Part shown: positions 24,269-35,529 of the stretch, piece after piece
Layout of the letters: each line of letters starts with the position of its first letter
Numbering within the stretch: the stretch's first letter is position 1
NCBI GenBank assembly: GCA_032433765.1
Contig: JAVIAB010000159.1
Span: forward strand, 1,240,001-1,304,000
DNA length: 64,000 bases
Reading direction: 5' to 3'
DNA from: Megaustenia siamemsis
Lineage: Eukaryota > Mollusca > Gastropoda > Stylommatophora > Ariophantidae
Made by a program: the position numbers and the translations under genes
The notes under the pieces: generated by a model
What the model saw: the letters and a program-made list of their open reading frames with translations, nothing else
The model's database searches: none
Told to the model about the DNA's origin: nothing

Positions 24269-24589
24269 AGGACACAATGAACATAGTTATATTTAATATG
24301 AACATTTGAACTGTCAAATCTTTCGCTATTGACAAAATGAGCCTCTTAATTAATAGATAGGTATCTCCTATAAATAGAGACAATCTTATATAAATCTCAA
24401 CTACTACTTTCTTGAGAAAGTCTATAAAGCTTAACTTTATTTTGATACAAGTCACAACAGAAAATAAACAAAGTAATTCACTATGTACATGAGGCAATAT
24501 TGTGTACACTTTGATGGTGAATTAAATTTGCTGAAGTTTCAACAAAATGAGACCCTGAAACCTCAAGAAGAACTGCAATGAAGTGGAAT

Positions 24590-25530
24590 CTGGGTGGAAA
24601 GTGAATGAGACAGTGAACAAAGACTACCTGGTAGTTGTAAAGTGAATGAGATAGTGACCAAAGACTACCTGGTAGTTGTAAAGTGAATGAGAGGAAGACT
24701 AAAGACAACATGGTAGTTGGAAGGTGAATGAGAGGAAGACCAAAGACAACCTGGTAGTTGGAAAGTGAATGAAAGGAAGCCCAAAGACAACCTGGTAGTT
24801 GGAAATGAAAGTGAATGAAAGGAAGCCCAAAGACAACCTGGTAGTTGTAAAGTGAATGAAAGGAAGCCCAAAGACAACCTGGTAGTTGTAAAATGAATGA
24901 AAGGAAGCCCAAAGACAACCTGGTAGTTGTAAAGTGAATGAAAGGTAGACCAAAGACAACCTGGTAGTTGTAAAGTGAATGAAAGGTAGACCAAAGACAA
25001 CCTGGTAGTTATAAAGTGAATGAAAGGTAGACCAAAGACAACCTGATAGTTGGAAAGTGAATGAAAGGTAGACCAAAGACAACCTGGTAGTTGGAAATGA
25101 AAGGGAATGAAAGGTAGACCAAAGACAACCTGGTAGTTGGAAATGAAAGGGAATGAAAGGTAGACCAAAGACAACCTGGTAGTTGTAAAGTGAATGAAAG
25201 GTAGACCAAAGACAACCTGGTAGTTGGAAATGAAAGGGAATGAAAGGTAGACCAAAGACAACCTGGTAGTTGTAAAGTGAATGAAAGGTAGACCAAAGAC
25301 AACCTGGTAGTTGTAAAGTGAATGAAAGGTAGACTAAAGACAACCTGGTAGTTGTAAAGTGAATGAAAGGTAGACCAAAGACAACCTGGTAGTTGGAAAG
25401 TGAATGAGAGGAAGACCAAAGACAACCTGGTAGTTGTAAAGTGAATGAAAGGTAGACTAAAGACAACCTGGTAGTTGGAAAGTGAATGAAAGGTAGACCA
25501 AAGACAACCTGGTAGTTGGAAAGTGAATGT
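24590..25530. repeat. 41-bp minisatellite between exons 1a and 1b
   Basis: About 22 units with core AAAGACAACCTGGTAGTTGT followed by AAAGTGAATGAAAGGTAGAC; a longer variant with an extra AAATGAAAGGG segment is interspersed. Long open frames on the minus strand across it (24,665-25,550) come from the repeat and look non-coding. Confidence 0.9.
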
Positions 25531-25639
25531 ATAGGCAAGATCAGAGTCATGAAAATGAGAGGAGAGGAAATTCCGAGATGATCAACAAAATAGAGCCAGA
25601 AAGTTACTTTTAAAAGATAAACATCTGCCTGACTGCAAT

Positions 25640-26115
25640 GGTCTCTGAAGACAAAATGTGAACTAAAAAACTAACCATTCAGATCACTGTCTCAGGAAAT
25701 ACTTTGTATACCATGGGATGAATTCAAGACTAGAGCAGAAAGAAGAGAATTGGTCATGCATCTAACAATAACTACAATCAAGAAAGAAGGTGGTCATATG
25801 TTAGTCATGCAATGAGAAGATTTTACAAGAGAAGCACAAAACAAAGGGAAAAAAGTGGGCAAAAGAAAAGGATTGGCAACATAGAGAAACACTAAGTAGA
25901 AAATGTGACATAGAGAAACACTAAGAAGAATATGATTTGAGAGGCAATATCAGCTCACTTGCCAAGACAGAGAAACTCACCCAGAACAGAAACATGTGGT
26001 GAGACTAACTGCAGGTCCAGTACAGAATGTGAGAAATAATAAAGAATCATCAAACTTGGAGAGTTTTTAATGTGCTGTCTTATGTGTCATCTTTAGCTTG
26101 AAAGGACAATAAATG
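25640..26115 (+). mobile_element. Old LINE-C fragment in the intron after exon 1a
   Basis: Plus strand with degraded pieces of the LINE-C C-terminus (ERRWSYVSHAMRR-like), ending with the LINE-C 3' signature GCTTGAAAGGACAATAAATG at about 26,085-26,110. Confidence 0.7.
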
Positions 26116-26131
26116 GGTAGATCCAACTCAC

Positions 26132-26196
26132 TTCATTATCTGGCTCTTGTTTTATATTCCAGATTGGAATGTAACTCTTTGTATCCATATTTTTGA
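26132..26196 (-). CDS. Zinc-finger gene copy 1, initiator exon 1a
   Basis: Minus-strand exon with an acceptor (TTTGACAG) at 26,197-26,204 and a GTGAGT donor starting at 26,131. After eight leader bases an ATG opens 19 codons ending in frame at the donor; the peptide ends in IKQEPDNE, which holds a psi-K-x-E/P motif. Its phase-0 donor fits exon 2 at 19,123-19,197. It closely resembles exon 1b (23,974-24,034), with the same AAATATGGAWAC start context. The two cannot be spliced together, because entering exon 1b in phase 0 gives a stop within nine codons, so they look like alternative first coding exons. The matching exon of copy 2 would lie beyond the window. Function is inferred only from the downstream exons. 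Confidence 0.6.
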
Positions 26197-26224
26197 CTGT
26201 CAAAGAGAAATGGTGGATGTTTAA

Positions 26225-26465
26225 TATTCAGTAAATTGGAATGGTGTCATAATAAAGTTAATGAGAGATGATAATACCAAAACTTAAATAGTTTTATAAT
26301 AAAGTTAATGAAAGATCCTAATACTAATACTGGAATAATGTGATATAATAAAGTTAATGAGAAATGATAATATTAATACTGGAATAATTTTATAATAAAG
26401 TTAATGAGAGATCATAATACTAATACTGGAATAATGTGATATAATAAAGTTAATGAGTGATGATA
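26225..26465. repeat. Degenerate ~60-bp repeat upstream of exon 1a
   Basis: Four imperfect units with core ATAATAAAGTTAATGAGAGA and AATACTAATACTGGAATAAT, immediately upstream of exon 1a in gene direction. Its AATACTGGAATAAT portion resembles part of the 54-bp unit next to exon 1b, as expected if the 1a and 1b regions are ancient duplicates. Confidence 0.7.
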
Positions 26466-26532
26466 GCAAGGGAGAGGGAACATCTAGTGATTGAGGGAAT
26501 ATCTAGTTCCCAGCATAATTCTAATTTTGATA

Positions 26533-27162
26533 TTAACCCTACCAGACCTGAGGCCCTGAACCTAACTGTCCCATATACCTGGGCTCCTGTGCATTAAAGA
26601 GGAAAAAACCAACATAATATAGAAAAATGTTAGTTACATGCAAACAAGTGGTTAGAATAAGCTAGAACATGGAGATATTGTAGAAAATTAGCCCCGCCCC
26701 CCTCCCCGTCTCTTACTATCGATCTAGCTCTAAATCAATAAAGTTTGAGATTCTCCTACCACTCAAACCCTCACTGTCTGTGTCACTTGAACTGGAAACA
26801 TATTTTTTTTATGAAAATCTGACTCCTCAAAGTCTGAATCAACCAAAGTATCGATCTCCTGTTGGAATATGAAAAGCCTAGACCGACTTCACATTCATGT
26901 TGAAGTGCTTGGTTCATCGGCCACTCGTTTCATTGTGAATTTTCATAATTTTTTTACGTCAGACCACACAAATTCAATTTATACACATGGTGGCAGACAT
27001 TTGCAATGGCTATCCATGAGGTTTAACTATGATTGGTTAGTTACTTTTAGTTTGTGACACATTTTTTCATGTACTAGGTAAAGTACCGAAAATTAGGGAC
27101 TGCAACATAACGGCAGATTAGGAAATTACCGAAAACTAGGGACTGCTGTCTGGTAGGGTTAA
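26533..27162 (-). mobile_element. piggyBac-type element relic with TTAA target duplications
   Basis: The ends are TTAA-CCCTACCAGAC at 26,533-26,547 and GTCTGGTAGGG-TTAA at 27,148-27,162: 11-bp perfect inverted repeats flanked on both sides by TTAA, the piggyBac hallmark. The body is about 622 bp. On the minus strand at 26,865-26,700 an acidic stretch (DSDFEESD, then SSSSDTDSEG, in different frames) resembles the acidic N-terminus of piggyBac transposases, but no catalytic domain remains, so it is non-autonomous. Confidence 0.85.
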
Positions 27163-27254
27163 GATTTTGTTCACTTTAACAAAATCACTTTTGTTCCAGT
27201 GATATTCATTTGTTTTTCATGTCAGTTCTGAAAATCATTGCAATAGTGACTTAA

Positions 27255-28140
27255 TAAAAGTCTATCTATCTATTGACCTTTCGAGCCGTAACCGGCCCAT
27301 AGGGCGTAGACCAAGATACACCTTCTCCTATATGAATTTTTGTTCTAGCAGTTTTCTTTTAAAGATATTTTATCAAATCTCGCCATCTGTCTCTGTTCTG
27401 TGCAAGCAGTTCTATCTCATTGAGGGAGCCGATTCCTGCTGCTTTTGCCTCTCTCATCAATGTTCTTCTCAGTGTCTCCCTGGGTCTTCCTCTTTTTCTT
27501 TTACCTGTTGTTTCCCATATGAGGGCTTGCTTTGCTATTCGATTATTATCTCTTCTCATCACATGTCCAACGTATGACCATCGTCTTTTCTTTATTACTG
27601 AAGATATTAGTGGTTGATTGGCGATTTCTCTAATTTCCTCGTTTGTTTTGAATTCGTTCCATTCTATACCAAGTATTTTCCTTAGACATTTATTTTCGAA
27701 TGCGTTCAACTTTGTTTCTATATCTCTTGTTGTTTTCCAGCTTTCACACGCATACGTAAGGGTTGATAGTACATTTGATTTGAATAGCCTAAGTTTTGTG
27801 TTTGTGCTAATGAGTTTTGATTTCCACAACTTTTCAAGGCTTCTGAAAGACATTGCTGCTTTAGCCAGTCTGATTCTAATTTCTTTGCTCGTATCCCCTT
27901 CTCGATCAATGTGACTTCCAAGATAGATAAAGTGATCGATCTCTTCTACTGGTTTGTTTTCCATGTATATTTTGTCGCTTGTTGGAATTAAACTTTTCAT
28001 GACTTTAGTCTTTTCATGATTGACCTCAAGCCCAATTTTGCTGGCTATTGATGATAGTTCATTTGTGTTTTCCTGCATCGTTTTTATCTGACTGCTGATG
28101 AGAACTATGTCATCAGCAAAGTCGAGGTCCTCCAAATGGT
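27255..28140 (-). mobile_element. LINE-C 3' part with 258-codon frame
   Basis: Minus strand, 27,359-28,135 open. DFADDIVLIS (RT motif C) lies at residues 4-13, followed by GLEVNHEKTKVM, YLGSHIDREGD, YACESWKTTRD, the RRWSYVGHVMRR region and a KRKRGRPRETLRR basic tail, ending DRWRDLIKYL. The frame is 5'-truncated (the first codon is TTG, not ATG, and an A-rich run abuts at 28,165-28,185). 3' end: ACGGCTCGAAAGGTCAATAG plus a short TAGA tail (27,255-27,275). The least decayed RT C-terminus of its type here, thus relatively young. Confidence 0.9.
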
Positions 28141-28379
28141 CTCCTTGTAATAAAAGTACACATCAATTAATTTTTTTTTTTTTTTGCTAGACAAATTTTA
28201 CAAAATACTTTATAACAATCTCAAGTTGAGTAATAGCATCACAAAGAATTTTAAAAAATACAGAATAAAGAAGAAAACAATGTAAGGGTTTTAAAAAGTT
28301 TAGCTACAAAAGAATTCTCGTTATAAGTGGATTCTACTGTATTACAATACAGACATAAGCTGACATTGACTTATTCTGG

Positions 28380-29130
28380 AATTGCCTTATTCAAATATTT
28401 GTTGTATTGTTATTGTCATCAGAATATTCTGGAGATATGAGTTATGTCCCTTACAGGATGTGTGCTTGCTAGAAGAGTTTGTGTATAAATATATGGGTTT
28501 AGAATCTTTGCTTGATTCCTTCTTCAGTTTATACATGATTTTTTATTCAGCCCTGATACTAGACATGAAACATTGCAAAAGAGAAATAGAAAATCAACAT
28601 TACAAACAATTACAACATGTGGAGGAATTTCAATACCTTGGAAGTCTAGAGACACATGATAATTCATAAACAGCAGAAACAGATTTAAGATTATAGGCAA
28701 AACAGGCACTCTACAACACAATCTTCAGTCCAACATTGTGTTCCGATGCCAGACCTGTATCAAGAACAATTTAATCATAAAAAATAACCACTGTACAAAA
28801 TTAAAGGTGTTAGACACAAGATCAACTGTGAAGAGTAGGGACAAAACTAAGAATAATTCCCACAGTTGATAATGTAAACAAACAGATACAATAATTATTT
28901 TTGGCCATGTAATCATCAGTAATGGCAAGGGAACAACTAGAACACATTGTGGCAATAGGAAAAATTAAGGGAAGAAGAGAGGGAATGTGAAAGAACAATT
29001 GCAATAATAGTTTAAGTTCATGAGAATGGTTTGGTTGAAAGTCAAACTCAATAACAGAAATTGTGAACAGCTGTTAAGATAGAAGGGTGTTGGGAGACAT
29101 GATCACCTGCATGGTACTTGATGATGGTTA
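28380..29130 (+). mobile_element. LINE-B-like degraded fragment
   Basis: Plus strand: LQHVEEFQYLGSLETHD, then broken pieces of the RT C-terminal region; 28,910-29,130 corresponds to FGHV...EQLE and the LINE-B 3' end (GGTACTTGATGATGG). Confidence 0.7.
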
Positions 29131-29489
29131 TAGTCATAAGTCAATGATCTCCCAGTTAGGAAAGAACAACAAATAAACAACATGTCACACCTTAAATGTG
29201 GTGTTGTACTGCATGGGCTGACTAGGCTCAGTGTGTCCATATTTGTCTTGACCACATGAATATTTTGTACAAATTATATATTATTGTCAGCACTACACCA
29301 GTCAGATTTCTTCCTTTCCAGACTTTCGCTTTCTTCTAAAAAAAGACTTAACAGTAACTGGTTTGTCTATCTTAATAATAAGAATTATATTTCACCACAA
29401 GTAAAAAAATAGCTGGCACCACTCTAAGTTTGGGTGAATGCTGAAGGTGGTTGGTCTCTTCAAAGATTATGGTAACATAATAATTATAA

Positions 29490-29715
29490 TAAATCATATG
29501 CCTGCCAATTTTGCTTCTCTTATAGGTGTTTTTATAGGGTCTCTCCTAGGTCTTTCTCCTTATCTGTACTCTGATGTTTCCCACAGATGAGTCTGTTTTG
29601 AAATTCTGTTCTTGTTAAAGTTTCTTCTCAGTACATGTCTGACATATGACAATCACATAAGCATGTCTATTTATCTCCTAATTGTAAATGAGATTGTTTG
29701 TTGCATGGCCATTCC
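29490..29715 (-). mobile_element. LINE-C-like degraded fragment
   Basis: Minus strand matches, with many substitutions, the LINE-C stretch at 27,430-27,580 (RGRPRETL and HVMRR region). Confidence 0.65.
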
Positions 29716-29859
29716 ATTTCTCTGATCTATTAGGTTCACCCACCAAGTTATGTTCGTCATCTGATTGTGGTAGGGGATACCGAATATGTTGCTGTAATTG
29801 GATAAAATATAATTTATAATAAGGCATGCATGATAATAATATAAATAATCTGAGGTATG

Positions 29860-30720
29860 GTGATGATACAGTCATAATCTCTAAGAGTGAAAATGAGTTA
29901 CGAAAAATGTTAGACATTCATTATAGTGAAGGAAAGCAAAAATAAAGGACTCAGCCTTAATAGCAAGACATAAGTAATGGTAAAAAAAAAAAAAATCACT
30001 GCACTGTAACATTTGAAATAAAAGACAAATCAAACAATATTAAAACAGGTAAATGAATATCTGGGAACAATTTTAACCTCAGACAGTATATGTACAGCAG
30101 AGATGAGATGCAAAATGGCTCAAGCAAATGCAGCTTACCAAAAATGAGGAAGATACTATGCAATCCATTTTTGACAATAGAAACAAGAAAAAGAGTTTTT
30201 AAATGTTATGTCGAGCCAGTCTTAACATATGGATGTGAATCATGGACAAGTCACAATGACAATAGACACAAAAATCACTGGAGGCTATAGAAATGTGGTT
30301 TTACAGAAGAATGTTGAGAATACAATGGACAGCTAAGAAGAGTAATGAAAACGTTTCTGAAAGAGGCCAAGGCAAAAAAGACAGCTAAACTTAAAGAATC
30401 ATCAATTTTTGGCTATGTTAAAATGTAATGAGAATGGAACAGTTGGAATTGTAAAAACTGGGAAAATTGAGGGACACAGAGATAGAGGGAAGCAAAGGAA
30501 AAGATACCATGTAGCTTAAGAGAATGGCTTGGCAGAAGGTCAACAACAAAAATGATGATCATAAATAACTGTCGAGATAAAAAAAAAAAGGTGGAGAGAC
30601 CTCAGACAGTCAGAGACTGAGAGAGACAATAATAATAGACATGATTGATCACCTACACTCTACACCCATGCCAGCAGGCTATCGCTACTCTTTACTATCA
30701 GGCTTGGTACGATGATGATA
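29860..30720 (+). mobile_element. LINE-B 3' half
   Basis: Plus strand: a degraded YADD box near 29,853-29,880, LKQVNEYLGTILTSD-like, MRKILCNPFLTIETRKRV, VEPVLTYGCESWT, then the EMWFYRRMLRIQWTAKK region and the 3' end near 30,710. Numerous breaks. Confidence 0.8.
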
Positions 30721-30799
30721 TATTATCATTGTTACGTTATTTATTATTAAATTAATTAATATTGTTGCAATAAATTATAAAATTATTGAATGTGAATGA

Positions 30800-31683
30800 A
30801 TTATTCTTAGACTAATTCCGCCTCCAGTCCGAAGGGCGAAGTCGGACAAGAAACCAACCTTTTTTATTGTCCCTAGGGCCTATCGTCGATCGTTATCGAT
30901 TCTTTGTTCTTTAATTCAAACTTTAATTTGTCACAACTACTAGATTACAGCTGTAACAATTAAATCAAATGCTAAAACAGTATATTGACACTGTAATTGA
31001 TGTGGAAGATCACAAGAGGTCAATGTTCGGACTGCAATGATTACGATGGCCCACAAATAAGTCAATAGCACAAGACCAACAAGTCAGACTGTCATGGCGG
31101 GTTATGATGAGATTATCATTGCTGCCAGGTTGTAATTTGCAACCAAAATTAAATATTTGCGATAAATAGAATGTTTTGTATCATAGACAATGACACCTTT
31201 CACAACGAGCTAGAGACGACCGGGTTCAGCGGGGTAGACTTGTGCCCTACCAAAGGAGCAGTAAGACTCACTGTAAGACGTCTCCTTTTTTTTCGCTGGT
31301 CTTCGGTCGGAACACTCTTGGCCAAAGTGGAGCTTCCGTTTAGCCCTCCCTATCAGGGTTATGTGAAACCGGAGACAAATAATAATAATGAATATTATTC
31401 TAGAGGGAAACTTCCGAGGCGATAGTCAGCGAATCAATTCAGAGGAAGAGGGATGTTTACAGCACTCGGAAAAAATGACAAATAATCAACAACAGAAAAA
31501 AATATGGCCAAAGCAGGATCGAAATTTGATCAGGTGGTGGATGGTGTCGTGGGAGGGGAGCTGCCGACAGGTAGTGCTGGTTATGGTCTCCACTCCGCGA
31601 TGGCAGGCAGAGCGACAATGGCTACGATCTCCGACAAGTACAGTCATTGCCAAAAAGGAATGAAATGACAAACTACCTTCTTA
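30800..31683 (+). mobile_element. LINE-D 5' portion (leader and remnants)
   Basis: An unusually GC-richer block. 31,171-31,425 contains a frame with RRLLFFRWSSVGTLLAKVE, probably part of an element leader. The endonuclease region is absent and the block ends against LINE-A at 31,684. Boundary at 30,800 is approximate. Confidence 0.45.
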
Positions 31684-32106
31684 TATTCATCATCATCGAG
31701 TGCAGTCTCCGCAACGAAGGTTGCCTGCCATGGAGCGCCATTCTGCTCTGTCTCTTGAATTGATGGTGCAGGTTGTCATAGGCTGATTTGTCCATCTTTT
31801 GATATTACTCTTCCATGTTAGTCTTGGTCTGCCTCTGCCTCTTTTACCTTGTATTTTCCCCTCCAGGATTACTTTTAGTAGGCTGCTGTGTCTTTTAACA
31901 TGGCCCAAAAAATCGCATTTGTCTTGTTTGAAATGTGCTTAGTAATTCTCTTTTCATTTTTAGTTGTTTTAAGACTTCATCGTTTGTTTTCTTTTCCATC
32001 CAACCAATTCTACCTATTCTTCTATATATCCACATTTCAAAGGCTCCAATTCTCTGTTCTGTTTTCTTGTCGAATGCCCATGTTTCTGCACCATATAGGA
32101 ATATTA
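31684..32106 (-). mobile_element. LINE-A 3' fragment nested in LINE-D
   Basis: Minus strand: TCATCATCATCGAGTGCAG (tail and 3' end) at 31,687, GHVKRHSSLLKVILEGK, GRPRLTWKSNIKRW, then the TWAFDKKTEQ-type region to about 32,090. It separates the LINE-D leader from its RT. Confidence 0.85.
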
Positions 32107-34360
32107 TATAGAATATGGCATAAATCTGATGAGAGCAAAGTGAAGGTCCTGCTTACCTGCTACATTGAGCAGACAGACCAAAGAAATGAGGCTGTAAGAA
32201 TGAGGATACGGGGATCGCTGTCAAAATTGTGTAAGGATGTGGGGCTGGAAGAAGATCTCACAATCACAACCGATACCATTCGCACGACACTTGAAAGGTC
32301 ACACAACACTGCTCCTGGTCCAGATGGTGTTCGTACGATGACATAGGCGAGTTAGCTGCTGGAGAAAATAGTTGCCAGTGTCCTCACCTGTCATCTTGAA
32401 CAGAAACGTGCATTCCCACCCATACTCGGAGGTTATAAATATAACAAAGAGACATGGCTCAATGCGGCAGTCTTTGCCTATGACGTCTTAAAAGGCTTTC
32501 ACAGACGAGAGGAGACATGTGCTGCTGCTATAGATCTGGAGGATGCATACAACAGGGTACCATTTGAATATCTCATGTATATACTCCTCAAACTGGCGGT
32601 GCACCCCTTCCTCATTAAGTGGATCGCCGCGGCACTGTTTCAGAGGAAGGTAATACCCAGATGTGGAAGTTGGTCTTCCGAGCCAACATCCATTTGTCCA
32701 GGGCTGCCACATGACTCACCATTGTCACCAGTTCTATTTAACGTGTACACAATAACGATCACGGAACAACAGCTGGATGGGAGGGGAAGAACTATGACTT
32801 TTGTTGATGATATTCTGGTATATCGACAGGGAAGAGACAGACGGGGAATCGCCTCCACAATGCAAGATGAACTCGATCGCATTTCTTCCTGGTGTGGGGT
32901 TTCAGGTGCCTTGGTTAATCCTAATAAAGCATCAGTTTCATGGTTCTCCCTTAACAATCATATCGTTAATACGACCACACCGGTAGTACGAATGGGAGCT
33001 GATGAGGTGACCAGGGACAAGTTGATGACATACCTCGGAGTTAAGTTTGATCGCAGCCTGTGTTTTCGGGACCACGTCGATCATGTGATAACAAAATCCC
33101 GCAAAGGATTAGCCGCCTTGAAGGTCACGGCAGCTGCCAACATCGAGCAGAGGCTACTTACTCTTCTGTTCGAGGGATTAGTCCTCGCACCAATCGAGTA
33201 TGTCCTGGCAATTCTTACTGTTAGTACGACTCAAATTGATAGGCTGGAGAAAATACAAAATGAAGCCATGCGCATTATCTTAGGATGTACAAGGGGCACT
33301 CCCTGTGTAGCAATGAGGTATCTTCTTGACTTTCCAAATATGGGTGACAGAATTAAGATCTGGAGAGCACGAGCATTCCTGAAGATTAGTGCAGTTAAAG
33401 AGCATCCATTGCACTATGTGCTCAACACAGGGAAAGGTGCCAGGCTAAAAAGAGGCAAATCATGGGTGGGCCGAGCAGAAGATGTCATCAAACAGGTCTG
33501 TGGACTTACCAATATCAGCGTTGGTGAGGAGTGGATGCCGGTGCCTACGTCGTTCAAAGGGGCTTTCTCGTGTATTGTCACACTCGACAGGAAAAGTAGG
33601 GAACAGAACCCGGTCGTGGTTAATGCTGAGGTCAACGGTCTCATCTGCGATAACACCGATGAGAAAGATGCAGTCATCTATACAGACGGATCTGTAAGAC
33701 GACACCAAGGAAGTGCATGGGCATTTACAGCACGCTCGGGAAGCAGAATAGTCAAGGAAGACAGTGGTGCATACGTTATGACCACGAGTAGCATGACAAT
33801 GGAGGCGATGGCAGTGACCAAGGCATTCAAATGGTTAGAGTCACAAGACTACCCCCACGCATGTATACTGAGTGATTCGATGAGCATGATAAAAAAAGTG
33901 GAGGCGGGCTCTGTACGCATGCAATGGGTAGAGTCATTGCAGAAGTCCAAAAAACGTAAGGTCACCTTTGTCTTTGTCCCTGGACATGCTGAAGTACGGG
34001 GAAATGAAAGAGCGGACAGGTTGGCTTGCTGTGCTGTCGTTAAGGACGGGCAACCAATGGATCGAGCGGACATCATCAATGCCCTCCGAGATGTGGGAAG
34101 AGTACAGGACTTCGACAAACACAGATCCACGCCACTTCTTAGGATGATGGAAATGGGAGTTAAGATGGGCACAGCCAGAAATGAGAAACTTAGTGGCCGT
34201 ATAAGAAGACTTATCAACCAATATAGAACTGGAGTCGTCAGTCGCTGGACACTGCGGGAATTGCTGAGGAGGAGATCTGAGCACCTAAGGACATGTTCGG
34301 AGTGCAATGATGATGACCCGCAAATAACTCAATAGGAATATTGATACTCAGGATACTATT
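32107..34360 (+). mobile_element. LINE-D RT-RNase H body
   Basis: RT begins in one frame at 32,107-32,345 (NTAPGPDGVRTM), shifts near 32,346, then is open from about 32,352 to the stop after 34,335. ATG 32,575 gives 586 codons; motif A (AAAIDLEDAYNRV) lies upstream of that ATG. Confidence 0.9.
32575..34335 (+). CDS. LINE-D ORF2 C-terminal frame: RT and RNase H
   Basis: The longest open frame in the window, 586 codons from the internal ATG, though the true ORF starts upstream (in frame to about 32,352, stop before it). RT motif B reads GLPHDSPLSPVLFN at residues 43-56, with HD where related elements have QG, and motif C is FVDDIL with FVDD at 76-79. RNase H follows: D371 in YTDGS, E410 in TMEAM, D434 in LSDSMS, H471 and D481 in GHAEVRGNERAD, all four catalytic acidic residues present. 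The tail has a C-x2-C pair (TCSEC). RNase H-bearing non-LTR elements of this type occur in many invertebrates. The missing endonuclease and 5' part mean it cannot move by itself. Confidence 0.85.
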   Translation: MYILLKLAVHPFLIKWIAAALFQRKVIPRCGSWSSEPTSICPGLPHDSPLSPVLFNVYTITITEQQLDGRGRTMTFVDDILVYRQGRDRRGIASTMQDELDRISSWCGVSGALVNPNKASVSWFSLNNHIVNTTTPVVRMGADEVTRDKLMTYLGVKFDRSLCFRDHVDHVITKSRKGLAALKVTAAANIEQRLLTLLFEGLVLAPIEYVLAILTVSTTQIDRLEKIQNEAMRIILGCTRGTPCVAMRYLLDFPNMGDRIKIWRARAFLKISAVKEHPLHYVLNTGKGARLKRGKSWVGRAEDVIKQVCGLTNISVGEEWMPVPTSFKGAFSCIVTLDRKSREQNPVVVNAEVNGLICDNTDEKDAVIYTDGSVRRHQGSAWAFTARSGSRIVKEDSGAYVMTTSSMTMEAMAVTKAFKWLESQDYPHACILSDSMSMIKKVEAGSVRMQWVESLQKSKKRKVTFVFVPGHAEVRGNERADRLACCAVVKDGQPMDRADIINALRDVGRVQDFDKHRSTPLLRMMEMGVKMGTARNEKLSGRIRRLINQYRTGVVSRWTLRELLRRRSEHLRTCSECNDDDPQITQ

Positions 34361-34499
34361 GATATCATAGGAATATTGAGAAGATGTAACATCTTGCTAT
34401 TCTTAGTTTTAGCCCTGTTGTTATTTTTTTGGAGGCAGGCATTTACTTCATGACATTAAAATTACTTTTTTTCCATTCCTATTCTTTTGTTTATTTCAG

Positions 34500-35480
34500 T
34501 TGTACATTTTCCATCACTGGTTATAGTATGTCCAAGGTTGTTGTAGTTCTAAACTGTCTCCAGGTCTATTCCTTCAATTTTGATATAAACTTGTGGGTTT
34601 TGAGAATCTTCTTTGTTTATGATCATAGTTTTAGTCTTTTTGATATTCATTTCTAGTCCATATTTTTTGCTTGTCATGTTTATTTCATTAAGTAATTGTT
34701 GTAGGTCTTTATGATTTTCTACTAGTAGTACAGTATCGTCAGCATATCTATAATTATTGATTATCTTTCCATTAATTTGTAGGCTATAGATAGAAGATTG
34801 GGAAGGGAAATGATCGCCTACGCCAACCGGTATGGCACATGATGATGATAATGAATTTGTAGGCCTATCATCTCTATGATGTTTTTAAAGATTTGCTCAG
34901 TGTATAGATTGAACAAGCTTAGTGATAGGATGCATCCCTGTCTTACTCCCCTTTTTATATTAATGGGTGTAGAGTTATCTTTGTTATATTTTATTATCGC
35001 TGTTTGCTCCCATACATATTAGTCGTATATCCATGTCATCTAGATGTCTCTCTTTTAGGCATTCTATAAGTTGTTTGTGTTGTACTCTATCAAAAGCTTT
35101 GGTGTAGTCTATGAAGCAGGCATATATTGGTTTGTTTACTTCTGTGTACTTTTCGATTAATGTTCTCATGCAGAATATGGCTTCTTTTGTCCCACTATTT
35201 TTCCTAAATCCAAATTGCTGCTCATCTAATTCAGTATTGATTTTATTCTGAATCCTTCCTTGTATAACTTTTAGCAAGATTTTTGTAACATGGCTCATCA
35301 GGCTTATTGTTCTAAAGTCACTGCATTCAACTGCACCATTCTTTTTAGGAAATGCAATGAATGCTTTTCCACCTCAGATTTTAAGATTGTATAGCCTGAT
35401 GTACATTTTATAACTGGTTCTTCTATATTGCCTAGATTAATTATGCCCAAGCACAACTTAATATCTACAGCTAACGACGT
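34500..35480 (-). mobile_element. LINE-A RT, spanning the start of copy 2
   Basis: Minus strand: 34,500-34,770 has the region after the YADD box, 34,860-34,990 GVRQGCILS-type motif B, 34,984-35,298 QFGFRKNSGTKEA and CFIDYTKAFDRV. A foreign insertion-like sequence (about 34,785-34,850) interrupts it. The duplication alignment starts inside this element because the window cuts copy 1 there. Confidence 0.85.
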
Positions 35481-35529
35481 CAATGGGGACTCCACAGCCA
35501 CCTCATCCGGTAGGGAGCGTCATGTGCTA

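Noticed and set aside
24665..25550. Open frames of up to 283 codons on the minus strand
   Set aside because: They run through the 41-bp minisatellite; periodic DNA without stops stays open in several frames, and no splice or start evidence supports them.
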